Part shown: piece after piece, positions 6,874 to 14,083 of the stretch
How the letters are laid out: each line of letters starts with the position of its first letter
Numbering within the stretch: position 1 is the stretch's first letter
Origin: DATLAN01 sp035527455
Lineage (GTDB): Bacteria; Planctomycetota; Planctomycetia; Pirellulales; Thermoguttaceae
NCBI GenBank assembly: GCA_035527455.1
Contig: DATLAN010000264.1
Coordinates: 1 to 20,839 of the forward strand
DNA length: 20,839 nucleotides
Reading direction: 5' to 3'
Translations under genes and position numbers: made by a program
Notes under the pieces: model-generated
What the model was told of the DNA's origin: nothing
What the model saw: the letters and a program-made list of their open reading frames with translations, nothing else
Database searches by the model: none

Positions 6874-8037
6874 TCAGCGCTTCGCGTGCCGTCGCCGATA
6901 GGCCAGCGCAAGCCCAAACACGCAGCCTGCCGCCAGAAGGGTCACGGTGCCCGGCTCGGGCGCCAGGACGGCTCGCCAGGCCTCGTCGACTCCCTGGGGA
7001 CTGTAGCCCCTTCCCACGACCGTGCGTCCGTCGTCCGAGATGGCGTACGCCTTCGTCAAACTCCAGCCGGTCAGGTCGAAGCCGTACCGCTCGTGGAGCA
7101 CGTCCTGGAGCAGCCGCATGCCCATCTCCTCCTCCCAGAGGAACGCTTGTCGCAGATCCGTGTTCATGTTCTCGACGAAGCCGACGATCCTCGATCCGTC
7201 GCCCGAAACGCCCAGCGCCTGGCTGGTGAAGCCCTCGGCGAAGAGTCCCAAGGGGACCACGCCTTCCGCGTCCGTCCAGCGACACGCCTGGAAACCTTCG
7301 CCGCCGGGGACAACGACCGTGCCCACCACGACCGACCCGTCCCTGGAGGCGGCGTTGACCGCGAAGTCGCCGACGGGCGTCATGCCCGTGGCTTCCGTCC
7401 AGCGGAATCCGCTACGAACGATGGGGTCCAGTTGCGTGATGTCGCCCACGATGACCTGGCCGTCGGCCGAGATGGCGGCCGCACTGCTCTGGACAATGCC
7501 TTCCGTGTAGAGCGGGCCGCTCAGCGGCGTGGGTGTGCCGCCCACCGGCAGGCGAAACGCCTCGGAGTAGGTCATCGCCTCGACTGCGTGCTGACTTCCC
7601 ACCGCGACCAACCCATCGCCGGAAACACCGTGGAGCCAAACGCCCTTGTCCTGCACGGCGATCTCGCTGGGGATCGCCGAGTTCTGCCAGATGAGCCCCT
7701 CCCATCCTTGGCGGGATCCGAAGTTGTTTCCGCCGTATCCGACGATGGTGCTGCCGTCGGCCGAAACGTCGGTGGCCCAGGTCATGGTCACGTCAACCGA
7801 CGGGGGCATGGGCAGGGCCTGGATGCCCGTCTCCAGGGTCCAGCGAAAGGCCCGCTGGCCCTCCGGCGTCCCGCTGGAGCCGACGATCACCGAGCCGTCG
7901 GCCGAGATCGCGACCGCCTCGGAGGCGTGTTCCGGCGACAAGTTCCCAAGAACTTCCCACAACCCGGCCGTGGCCGTGCCGGCGACCAGAAACATCGCAC
8001 AAGAACCCAAGAGCAGCGTAATCCGGATGCATCTCAT
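6874..8037 (-). CDS. HAF-repeat protein with PEP-CTERM sorting signal
   Basis: This is a 387-aa exported protein. After a signal peptide (about 1-24, ending TATA) come seven repeats with the core SxDGxxIVG, near residues 45, 92, 139, 190, 231, 278 and 334, about 47 residues apart and with AFRW-type strands between them. This is the HAF extracellular repeat pattern and suggests a beta-propeller-like body. The C-terminus is a classic PEP-CTERM signal: PEPG at 360-363, a hydrophobic stretch to about 380, then RRRHAKR. Such proteins are sorted by an exosortase, which is not in this window. The ATG at 8035-8037 has AAGGAG six to eight bases before it and overlaps the stop of the preceding gene by ATGA, so translation is probably coupled. 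The ligand is unknown. Confidence 0.88.
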   Translation of the reverse strand: MRCIRITLLLGSCAMFLVAGTATAGLWEVLGNLSPEHASEAVAISADGSVIVGSSGTPEGQRAFRWTLETGIQALPMPPSVDVTMTWATDVSADGSTIVGYGGNNFGSRQGWEGLIWQNSAIPSEIAVQDKGVWLHGVSGDGLVAVGSQHAVEAMTYSEAFRLPVGGTPTPLSGPLYTEGIVQSSAAAISADGQVIVGDITQLDPIVRSGFRWTEATGMTPVGDFAVNAASRDGSVVVGTVVVPGGEGFQACRWTDAEGVVPLGLFAEGFTSQALGVSGDGSRIVGFVENMNTDLRQAFLWEEEMGMRLLQDVLHERYGFDLTGWSLTKAYAISDDGRTVVGRGYSPQGVDEAWRAVLAPEPGTVTLLAAGCVFGLALAYRRRHAKR

Positions 8038-9398
8038 GATCGACTCCTTGCGTTGATTTGTCGCCGCCGGGCGTAAGCCAGCATGCCCAACCCGGCCATC
8101 GCGGCCAGCAGCAAAGTGCCCGGTTCGGGCACGGCCAGGGCGAAGGCCCGGGGCTGGAGGTCGCCGACTCCCGTGAAATGATCGTCGGCGCTGAAGTAAA
8201 GCCGGTTCTGGTAGACGGTCAACTCGGAAACCTCCGAGCCGTACAAGCCGGGGTTGATGTCGGCGACCATCTCTGCCGTAGTGCCGTCGAAGGACCACAA
8301 TTCGCGGCCGTGCGAGCCGTCGTTGGCCGAGAAGTAAAGAAGCCCGTTGAAAACCGTCAGGTCGGCCGGCGAGGAGTCCATCTCGAAGTCGTCGCCGGGG
8401 AAGTAATCCGTCGTGGGATTGATTTCGGTGACCCTCTCCGGCGTGGTGCCGTCGTAGGACCAGAGTTCATAGCCGTGCTTCTGATCGGGGCCGTCGGTGG
8501 CGCTGAAGTACAGTTTGCCGTCGTAGACGCACAGGTTGCTCGGGTTCGAGGAGTCGTACTGGCCGCCCAACGCGATGTCGGCTACCAGCGAGGGAGTCCC
8601 AGTCGTGGCGTCGTAGCTCCACAGTTCCCGGCCGTGGACGCCGTCGTACGCCGAAAAGAAGAGCCGGTTGTCGTAGATGGCGAACTGCTCCGGGCTGGAA
8701 CCATTGTTTGGATAGATTGTCGCGGCGTTGGTGGGCATGCCCGAGCCGTTGTAGCGCCAAAGCTCCGTGCCCTGCCCCGACTCGCCGCACGCGTTGAAGT
8801 AAAGCTGCCCGTCGTATTCGATGAAATGTTGCGGGTAGGAGTTGCCGGTGCCCGGGAACATGTCGATCGGCGTCTGGCTCGCGCCGTCGAACTTCCACAG
8901 TTCGGTGCCGATGTTCGTGGGGGGGTTCCCGTAACGCGTGGCGCGGAAATAGAGATCGCCGTTGTAGGCGGTCAACTCCTCGGGGTTCTGCTGGGTGCCG
9001 GTGTCGGATCCCGGGGCCAGCGACACGCCCGAGGCCGGGTTGTACTGCCACAAACGGGTCGCACCCGACGACGCCGTTCCGGCGAAGTACAGATTGCCGT
9101 TGTACGCCCCCAGGTACGACGGCTGGGTCACGACGCCGCCGAGACCGGTATCATCGACATGGTAGGCATACGCACCGTCGCAGGACCAAAGCCCGGTTAC
9201 ACTACCGTCGCCGGGCAGCCGGCTGCGGAAGTAAAGCATCCCCTCGTACTCCGTCAGATAAGACGGGTACATCACGGGCTGCCCCGTGTCGAAGTCGGTG
9301 ATCGGCGGGGTGATGAGATCGGCTTTCGCCGTGGCCCAAAGGGCCGAAAAAACAACAACCGCAAGCGAACAGCGACACGCCTTGGACAAGACGCACAT
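8034..9398 (-). CDS. ELWxxDGT-repeat protein with PEP-CTERM sorting signal
   Basis: This is a 454-aa exported protein. After a signal peptide (about 1-26, ending TAKA) come seven LW motifs (near 70, 117, 168, 214, 260, 312 and 368), best conserved as GRELWSFDGTT, with eight YxGxLYF strands (near 55, 103, 149, 199, 246, 297, 354 and 400). The 46-56 residue period fits a beta-propeller of about seven blades. The end VPEPGT (423-428), a hydrophobic helix and ARRRQINARSRS form a PEP-CTERM signal. The ATG at 9396-9398 is preceded by GGAG at 9407-9410. It is the first gene of a two-gene operon with the HAF protein. Both look like surface proteins of unknown function. A small 6-bp hairpin (9423-9438) lies in its 5' region. 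Confidence 0.88.
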   Translation of the reverse strand: MCVLSKACRCSLAVVVFSALWATAKADLITPPITDFDTGQPVMYPSYLTEYEGMLYFRSRLPGDGSVTGLWSCDGAYAYHVDDTGLGGVVTQPSYLGAYNGNLYFAGTASSGATRLWQYNPASGVSLAPGSDTGTQQNPEELTAYNGDLYFRATRYGNPPTNIGTELWKFDGASQTPIDMFPGTGNSYPQHFIEYDGQLYFNACGESGQGTELWRYNGSGMPTNAATIYPNNGSSPEQFAIYDNRLFFSAYDGVHGRELWSYDATTGTPSLVADIALGGQYDSSNPSNLCVYDGKLYFSATDGPDQKHGYELWSYDGTTPERVTEINPTTDYFPGDDFEMDSSPADLTVFNGLLYFSANDGSHGRELWSFDGTTAEMVADINPGLYGSEVSELTVYQNRLYFSADDHFTGVGDLQPRAFALAVPEPGTLLLAAMAGLGMLAYARRRQINARSRS

Positions 9399-9619
9399 GG
9401 CAAATACTCCGGATTGCGCGGGGCCCTTACGAAAGGGCGCCGGACAGTTGCAGGGTTACAATCGCAACGACCGACGAACAAACCGACGCTGCCTCCGGAT
9501 CTGCTGTGTGCAGAATCAAGTGATCGAAGAAGGAAAACTCCCCTTTCAATAACTTAAAGCACCGCCGCTTTCCTGTCAAGCGCGAGAACGAGGAATCCAG
9601 CCCCTGATGAGAGTCCGTT

Positions 9620-10942
9620 CTACTCGCCGCGGAGCTTCAGTCCCTGCAGCGACAACTTCTCGCGGACTTCGTTGAGGCTGGTAACGCCGAAGTTCTTGCA
9701 CTCCAGCAGGTCGTCGCCGGTACGGCGAACCAGTTCGCCGATGGTGTTGATCCCCAAGCGGATCATGCACTTGCGTGCGCGGACCGAGAGATTCAGCTCG
9801 GCGATGGGCCGGCCGAGCACGGCCACCTCGTCCGGTGAGAGTGCCTCCGGCTCGAAAATCTCGGCCACGTGCCGCTCCGGAGCGAATTGCCCCAGCCTCA
9901 GCCCCTTCGAGCCGACCATCTCCCTGATTTCCGTGAGGCTGGTCTCGCCGAAGTTCTTGCTGGAGAGCAGCTCCTGCTCGCTGCACCGGCAGAGGTCGCC
10001 CAGGGTCATGATCCCCATCTTCTGCAGACAATTCCGGCTGCGGACCGACAGCTCGAAGTCGGTCACCGGAATGCTCAGTACCTGGCTTATGCGATCGCGT
10101 TTCTTCTGCGCGTCCTCGTCGTAGAACTGGTCGCTGGAGGCCTCCGTGTCCTTGAGGAACAGCATCGCCCGGTCGTGGTCCGGGTAGACGTCCAGGACGC
10201 GTTGATAGCACTGGGCTGCCCGGTCGAACTGCCGGCGATCCTCGTACAGCAATCCCAAATTCAAGAGCGAGCCGATGTGGGTGGGAAAACGGCCGGTCGC
10301 CCGCTTGTACAACTCCAGCGCCGTTTCGTCGTTGCCGCGGCGATCGTTTTCCAAGGCCAGGCCGAACAGCGCCCCGGCGTACGTGCGGTCGGCTTCCACC
10401 GCCCGCTCGTACAACGCCACCACTTCGGCCGGGTTGCCGCCGAGTGCGGCGACGGTGGCGGCGCGTTGCGCGAGATACTCGGCCGTTTGTTCGACGGCGC
10501 CCGAGAGCCCATCGAGCGTGGCCAGCGCCCCGACCGCGTCGCCGGCGTAGCGCAGGGCTTCAGCCCGCCCCACGGCACATGCGTCCGAATTGTAGCCGGC
10601 CGCCGCGGCCGCTTCGTAACTCTCCAGGGCTTCGGGGAACTTCTGTCGGGCGAAGTAGGACTTGGCCAGATAGAAATGGGCAAGCGCCCCGCCATCGCCC
10701 CGTTTCAGCGTGTCGATGGCCTTATTGAATCGCCCCAAGAGGTACGAGCATACACCCAGTCGGACCATGCTGGCCGGAGTCGTCTCCTCCTTGGCCTGCA
10801 ACTGGTCGACCGCATCGCGAAGCACGTGAAACTGGGAAGGGTCACTGGCAACTGCGTCTGCCAACTGTTCGATCTCTCGAGGACCGAACGAGCCATTGAG
10901 TAGAACCACTTGTTTCAGATCGAATTCCAACGCGTGAGCCAT
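9620..10942 (-). CDS. TPR protein with two RNA polymerase alpha-CTD-like domains
   Basis: This 440-aa cytoplasmic protein combines about five to six TPR-like repeats (about residues 55-265, such as AEVVALYERAVEADRTYAGA) with two copies of the RNA polymerase alpha-subunit C-terminal fold. Copy one (about 290-350) reads FELSVRSRNCLQKMGI...NFGETSLTEIREM. Copy two (about 380-440) reads LNLSVRARKCMIRLGI...NFGVTSLNEVREKL. In real alpha-CTD the VRSxNC loop and the GxKS turn bind DNA and activators. Here the arginine is kept in both copies, the Asn becomes Lys in copy two, and the Lys of GxKS becomes Thr in both. There is no alpha N-terminal domain, so it is not RpoA. The ATG at 10940-10942 follows GGGGAG (10952-10957); the upstream in-frame TTG is rejected. 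It may link RNA polymerase or DNA to a partner, but this is not established. Confidence 0.8.
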   Translation of the reverse strand: MAHALEFDLKQVVLLNGSFGPREIEQLADAVASDPSQFHVLRDAVDQLQAKEETTPASMVRLGVCSYLLGRFNKAIDTLKRGDGGALAHFYLAKSYFARQKFPEALESYEAAAAAGYNSDACAVGRAEALRYAGDAVGALATLDGLSGAVEQTAEYLAQRAATVAALGGNPAEVVALYERAVEADRTYAGALFGLALENDRRGNDETALELYKRATGRFPTHIGSLLNLGLLYEDRRQFDRAAQCYQRVLDVYPDHDRAMLFLKDTEASSDQFYDEDAQKKRDRISQVLSIPVTDFELSVRSRNCLQKMGIMTLGDLCRCSEQELLSSKNFGETSLTEIREMVGSKGLRLGQFAPERHVAEIFEPEALSPDEVAVLGRPIAELNLSVRARKCMIRLGINTIGELVRRTGDDLLECKNFGVTSLNEVREKLSLQGLKLRGE

Positions 10943-10985
10943 CGCCGATTTCTCCCCAAAAGGCTGCCACGGCAAGATTGTCAAG

Positions 10986-11059
10986 GGCCAGCGGTGGGAG
11001 TCGAACCCACAACCCCCGCATTACGAATGCGGTGCTCTGCCAATTGAAGCTACGCTGGC
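10986..11059 (-). tRNA. tRNA-Thr (anticodon CGU)
   Basis: The minus strand folds into a full cloverleaf. The acceptor stem is GCCAGCG/CGCTGGC (11053-11059 with 10987-10993, 7 bp perfect), the D arm is GCTT...GAGC, the anticodon stem is CCGCA/TGCGG with loop TTCGTAA and anticodon CGT, and the T arm is GTGGG-TTCGACT-CCCAC. CGU reads the threonine codon ACG. CCA is not encoded. It lies 44 bp upstream of the TPR/alpha-CTD gene on the same strand, with no obvious terminator between them. Confidence 0.95.
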
Positions 11060-11091
11060 TCGCCGGCCGGGAAGACGACCGCGAACATATA

Positions 11092-11120
11092 AAGTTACGA
11101 AATGCGATCGGTGGAGTCAA
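11092..11120 (-). promoter_or_regulatory. Candidate promoter for tRNA-Thr
   Basis: On the minus strand TTGACT (11115-11120) is followed after 17 bp by TAACTT (11092-11097). Transcription would begin about 26 nt before the tRNA 5' end. The -35 is good and the -10 weak; an A/T-rich TTTATATG just downstream could be the real -10 with a poorer -35. Confidence 0.35.
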
Positions 11121-11155
11121 TGGCGTGGCAATATTCCCGCGGATTGGGCATATTG

Positions 11156-11173
11156 GACCCGATGAATCGGGTC
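11156..11173. repeat. Short hairpin downstream of the FliL-like gene
   Basis: GACCCGAT (11156-11163) and ATCGGGTC (11166-11173) are perfectly complementary, best drawn as a 7-bp stem with loop TGAA. It lies 24 nt past the stop of the minus-strand gene. No T-run follows, so it is at best a weak terminator. Confidence 0.4.
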
Positions 11174-11196
11174 ACTACAAGCCTTCACAAGCCCGG

Positions 11197-11763
11197 CTAG
11201 GGGGCTGCTCGGGCCGTATCCGCCAATAGAGGGGACGCGTTGTCGCGATGTCGGAGCTGTAGATTCGTGATCATCACGTCGGCGATGGCCCTGATGCCGA
11301 GCGTCTCGTTGACTTGCTCTTGGATCTGCCGCTTGAGCCCCCCAAGAGACGGATCCTCGAAATCCCCCCCGTGCGCTTTCCTGAGAAGTTCTTCGACGTT
11401 CTGACGCACGCGATACGTGTGGGTTGTCAGCCGATCGCGGGCCTGTTCGTCAACGACGTCCAACAAGGCGATGTGCAACACGAATTCCGCACCGGTGATC
11501 GTGTCCAACTCGGACGCACGGACCTCGAACTGGAAGGTCCCGAGATCGACCTCCATGTTTTCGCCGGGGCGGTCGGATTTCTGCAGGATTCCGCAGCAGA
11601 GGAACCCGAAAGCGAAGTTCACGATCGACACTCCCAGCACAATCGCAACCCACTTTCTGGGGATCAATCTTCGCCAAAATGCCTTCTTTTCGGAGTTTGT
11701 CGTCTCGCCTTCGGCTGACGGCTCTGCCTTGATCGCCATGTTTTGAGCAGCTTTTTCAGCCAT
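11197..11763 (-). CDS. FliL-like single-pass membrane protein
   Basis: This 188-aa protein has a charged cytoplasmic N-terminus (about 1-36), one transmembrane helix (about 38-60, WVAIVLGVSIVNFAFGFLCC) and an extracytoplasmic domain. The latter contains EVDLGTFQFEV, a FVLHIALLDVVD strand, a helical linker, and LKRQIQEQVNETLGIRAI followed by ADVMITNLQLR. This layout, with a C-terminal helix of the LKxxIxExVNxxLG type followed by a strand, resembles the flagellar basal-body protein FliL, which links stator and membrane. There are no flagellar genes near it, so the name describes the fold only. The ATG at 11761-11763 has AGGAGG at 11775-11780, a longish 11-nt spacing; an internal ATG (codon 9) is a less likely start. 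Confidence 0.6.
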   Translation of the reverse strand: MAEKAAQNMAIKAEPSAEGETTNSEKKAFWRRLIPRKWVAIVLGVSIVNFAFGFLCCGILQKSDRPGENMEVDLGTFQFEVRASELDTITGAEFVLHIALLDVVDEQARDRLTTHTYRVRQNVEELLRKAHGGDFEDPSLGGLKRQIQEQVNETLGIRAIADVMITNLQLRHRDNASPLLADTARAAP

Positions 11764-11906
11764 GGTCGCAGCGCCCTCCTCTGTTTCGGCGCGAACACCT
11801 GGACTCCAACGGAGTACACCCGGTGAAAGTGTAGCTTATTCAGGCGGAATCTGACCCACGAGGCTGACGAGAAGTGGGGCCGCAATCGGGCCGTCGTGGG
11901 AGGGCC

Positions 11907-12002
11907 AAAAAAATTGGGGCCTCTGACGTGCCACACCACATGGTGGCTTGCCGGGCAGCAAGGGCAAGGTAACCGCCCGACCCCATTACGTCAGAGGCCC
12001 CA
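11907..12002 (-). ncRNA. Structured element ending in a T7 tract: candidate small RNA or attenuator
   Basis: A perfect 15-bp stem (11915-11929 with 11988-12002) closes a 58-nt loop that can form further hairpins: CACC/GGTG (11934-11937 with 11942-11945), CTTGCC/GGCAAG (11947-11952 with 11963-11968) and CGGGC/GCCCG (11952-11956 with 11975-11979). The last two compete. On the minus strand the outer stem is followed by two A and seven T (11907-11913), as in an intrinsic terminator. No minus-strand gene ends here; the next one downstream is the FliL-like gene starting at 11763. It could be a terminated small RNA, a leader attenuator, or a mobile palindrome. No known RNA family was recognised. Confidence 0.4.
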
Positions 12003-12094
12003 CGGGCCAGCAAATTGGAAGCGGAACTTCGTCCGCTTGCCGAAGGGGAATCGCATTCGCTGTGCCATCCGCAAGAGATTCCCGCCGTTTGGGC

Positions 12095-12100
12095 TATAAT
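12095..12100 (+). promoter_or_regulatory. Possible -10 element upstream of the lipid-kinase operon
   Basis: A perfect TATAAT lies about 190 bp before the TTG start at 12292. No acceptable -35 hexamer is seen 16-19 bp upstream, so this is a low-confidence candidate. The rest of the 11764-12291 gap contains the structured element at 11907-12002, a GC-rich palindrome around 12155-12171 (GGGCCC twice) and a short direct repeat just before the gene. Confidence 0.25.
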
Positions 12101-12252
12101 CATGACACAAGCTGTTTCTCTGTAGAGACTTACGAGAACCACACGAAAGCTTTCGGGCCCCGCGGGCCCTCGGGCGGCCGATCGACCTCTGTGTATGATT
12201 CTGCTACAAATGATGCATTCCGATGCTGCAACCGCGTGAGGCGGACGGTAAG

Positions 12253-12277
12253 ATCAGGACACTGTAACATCAGGACA
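12253..12277 (+). repeat. Direct repeat of ATCAGGACA before the lipid kinase
   Basis: ATCAGGACA occurs at 12253-12261 and again at 12269-12277, 16 bp apart. The second copy ends four bases before the ribosome binding site of the gene starting at 12292. It could be an operator half-site pair or chance. Confidence 0.3.
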
Positions 12278-12291
12278 TTGAGAGGTGCCCC

Positions 12292-13260
12292 TTGCAGCAC
12301 GACGAACCGTCCCTGACACCGCAGACCGACCGGGTCGTGATTTCCGTCAACCCGATCGCCGGGGCCCGATCCGCCCAGGCCCGAGTGGATCGTCTGGTCG
12401 AACTGCTTGAGCAGGGCGGATTTCGGGCCGAGGCGCTTACGGACCTGGACGTCGTCGCCGACCGGGCCAACGCTTATCACGCCGAAGGACGGCTCCGCAC
12501 GCTGGTCGGGGTGGGCGGAGATGGTACGGCCGCTGAACTGGTCAATCGCACCGATCCCGGCGTGCCCTTCACCATGCTCCCCTCGGGCAACGAGAACCTC
12601 TTCGCCCGGTATCTGGGCCTCGGCAGCACGCCGGAGAGCGTCTGCCAAACGATCACCGAGGGGACCCTGCTTCGGCTCGACGCCGGTCAGGCCAACGGAC
12701 GCATTTTCCTGTTGATGATCGGCTGTGGGTTCGACGCGGAGGTCGTCCGTCGCGTCCACCAGCGCCGAACCGGCCACATCCGCAGCCGCAACTACTTCAA
12801 ACCGATCCTGGCGTCGATCCGTAGTTATCAGTATCCGGAACTGCGGGTATACTGGGACGACCAGGACGCCGGGGCGAGCCTGCCGCCGGCGGTCCGCTGG
12901 CTGTTCGCCTTCAATCTGCCCTGTTACGGCGGAGGATTGCGGCTGGCTCCCCAGGCCGACGGCACCGACGGCTTGCTCGACGTGTGTGCCTTCCGCCGAG
13001 GATCCCTGTGGCACGGCTTGCGGTATGCCGGCGGCGTGTTGTTGCGACGCCATCAACGCTTCGCCGACTGCACGATGTGCCGGGTGAGGCGATTGCGGAT
13101 CGACGCCGACGCCCAGGTGCCGTACCAATTGGACGGGGACCCCGGCGGCGTGCTCCCGGTCGAGGTCGAAGTCGTGCCCGAGCGGCTCACCCTGCTCGTG
13201 CCGACGTCGGTGGCGAAGAGCTTCGAAGAGATAAGACGAGAGCGTGACGCAAGTGCTTGA
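12292..13260 (+). CDS. Diacylglycerol kinase-type lipid kinase (DagK/YegS family)
   Basis: This 322-aa protein belongs to the family that phosphorylates lipid hydroxyls with ATP at the membrane (diacylglycerol, sphingosine or related lipids). The N-terminal catalytic domain starts VVISVNPIAGARSAQA and contains the nucleotide-binding GGDGT (75-79), the PSGNEN segment (97-102; usual family form GTGND) and GCGFDAE (144-150). The C-terminal beta-rich domain contains YGGGLRLAPQADGTDGLLDV and YQLDGDPGG, typical of the family. The start is TTG at 12292-12294 with GAGG (12282-12285) six bases before it. Its end overlaps kdsA by 17 nt, so the two are surely cotranscribed. Lipid substrate unknown; an envelope-lipid role fits the operon. 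Confidence 0.88.
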   Translation: MQHDEPSLTPQTDRVVISVNPIAGARSAQARVDRLVELLEQGGFRAEALTDLDVVADRANAYHAEGRLRTLVGVGGDGTAAELVNRTDPGVPFTMLPSGNENLFARYLGLGSTPESVCQTITEGTLLRLDAGQANGRIFLLMIGCGFDAEVVRRVHQRRTGHIRSRNYFKPILASIRSYQYPELRVYWDDQDAGASLPPAVRWLFAFNLPCYGGGLRLAPQADGTDGLLDVCAFRRGSLWHGLRYAGGVLLRRHQRFADCTMCRVRRLRIDADAQVPYQLDGDPGGVLPVEVEVVPERLTLLVPTSVAKSFEEIRRERDASA

Positions 13261-14083
13261 AAACCCCGCTACGATCGGACCGTACCGCTGCGGCCGCGGG
13301 CAGCCGCTGCTGGTGATCGCCGGTCCCTGCGTGATTGAAGACCAGGCATCGACACTCGCGATCGCCAACCGGCTCAAAGAGATCGCGGCGGAACTGTCGC
13401 TGCCGTTGATCTTCAAGGCGTCCTTCGACAAAGCGAACCGTACCAGCGTCGACTCGTATCGCGGGCCGGGGCTCGAGCGGGGGCTCGCCGTGCTCCGGCA
13501 GGTCAAGGAGTCGACCGGCCTGCCGGTGACCACCGATATCCACGATCCCGGCCAGGCGGCACCCGTCGCCGAAGTGTGCGACCTGCTGCAGATCCCCGCT
13601 TTTCTCGCCCGACAGACCGATCTCCTTCGGGCGGCGGCCGAAACCGGGCGAGCGGTTCACGTCAAGAAGGGCCAGTTCCTCGCACCCTGGGACATGAAAC
13701 ACGTCCTCGGTAAGCTGGCCGCGGCCGGTTGCCGTCACGTGCTGCTCTGCGAACGGGGGACCTTCTTCGGCTACGGGCGGCTGGTCAACGACATGCGGGC
13801 GATCCCGCAGATGCAGGCACTCGGCGCACCGGTCGTCTTCGATGCCACCCACAGCGTGCAGGAACCCGGCGGCCTGGGCGCCGCCACCGGCGGCAACCGG
13901 GCGATGGTCGAACCGTTGGCCCGAGCGGCCGTCGCCGTCGGCGCCGACGGGCTTTTCTTCGAAACGCATCCCGACCCCGACAACGCGAAAAGCGACGGGC
14001 CGAACATGGTCCCGCTCGATCGGTTCGCCGATCTGCTCCGCCGCCTGCTGGCCATCCGCCGAACCGTGGAGGGCCTGTCGTGA
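13244..14083 (+). CDS. kdsA: 3-deoxy-8-phosphooctulonate (KDO8P) synthase
   Basis: This enzyme condenses phosphoenolpyruvate with D-arabinose 5-phosphate to KDO 8-phosphate, the precursor of the inner-core sugar of lipopolysaccharide. The 279-aa TIM barrel has the family segments IAGPCVIED, FDKANRTS, VHVKKGQFLAP, CERGTFFGYGRLVNDMR, FDATHSVQEPGG and FFETHPDPDNAKSDGPN. Cys29, His203, Glu240 and Asp251 sit at exactly the spacing of the metal ligands Cys11, His185, Glu222 and Asp233 of the Aquifex aeolicus enzyme, so this is the metal-dependent class, unlike E. coli, which has Asn for Cys. The start is GTG at 13244, inside the end of the lipid-kinase gene; the Shine-Dalgarno is weak, consistent with translational coupling. 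The next gene overlaps by GTGA. Confidence 0.96.
   Translation: MTQVLENPATIGPYRCGRGQPLLVIAGPCVIEDQASTLAIANRLKEIAAELSLPLIFKASFDKANRTSVDSYRGPGLERGLAVLRQVKESTGLPVTTDIHDPGQAAPVAEVCDLLQIPAFLARQTDLLRAAAETGRAVHVKKGQFLAPWDMKHVLGKLAAAGCRHVLLCERGTFFGYGRLVNDMRAIPQMQALGAPVVFDATHSVQEPGGLGAATGGNRAMVEPLARAAVAVGADGLFFETHPDPDNAKSDGPNMVPLDRFADLLRRLLAIRRTVEGLS

Noticed and set aside
8038..8298. Extension of the HAF-repeat protein frame upstream
   Set aside because: It overlaps the ELWxxDGT gene's conserved repeats. The ATG at 8037 has a good Shine-Dalgarno and starts a signal peptide.
11915..12002. Integron attC site reading of the long palindrome
   Set aside because: No GTTRRRY/RYYYAAC core sites flank it and no integron integrase is present.
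13729..14079. Extension of the lipoprotein frame upstream into kdsA
   Set aside because: The region is covered by the well-supported kdsA coding sequence, and a lipoprotein signal begins at the GTG at 14080.
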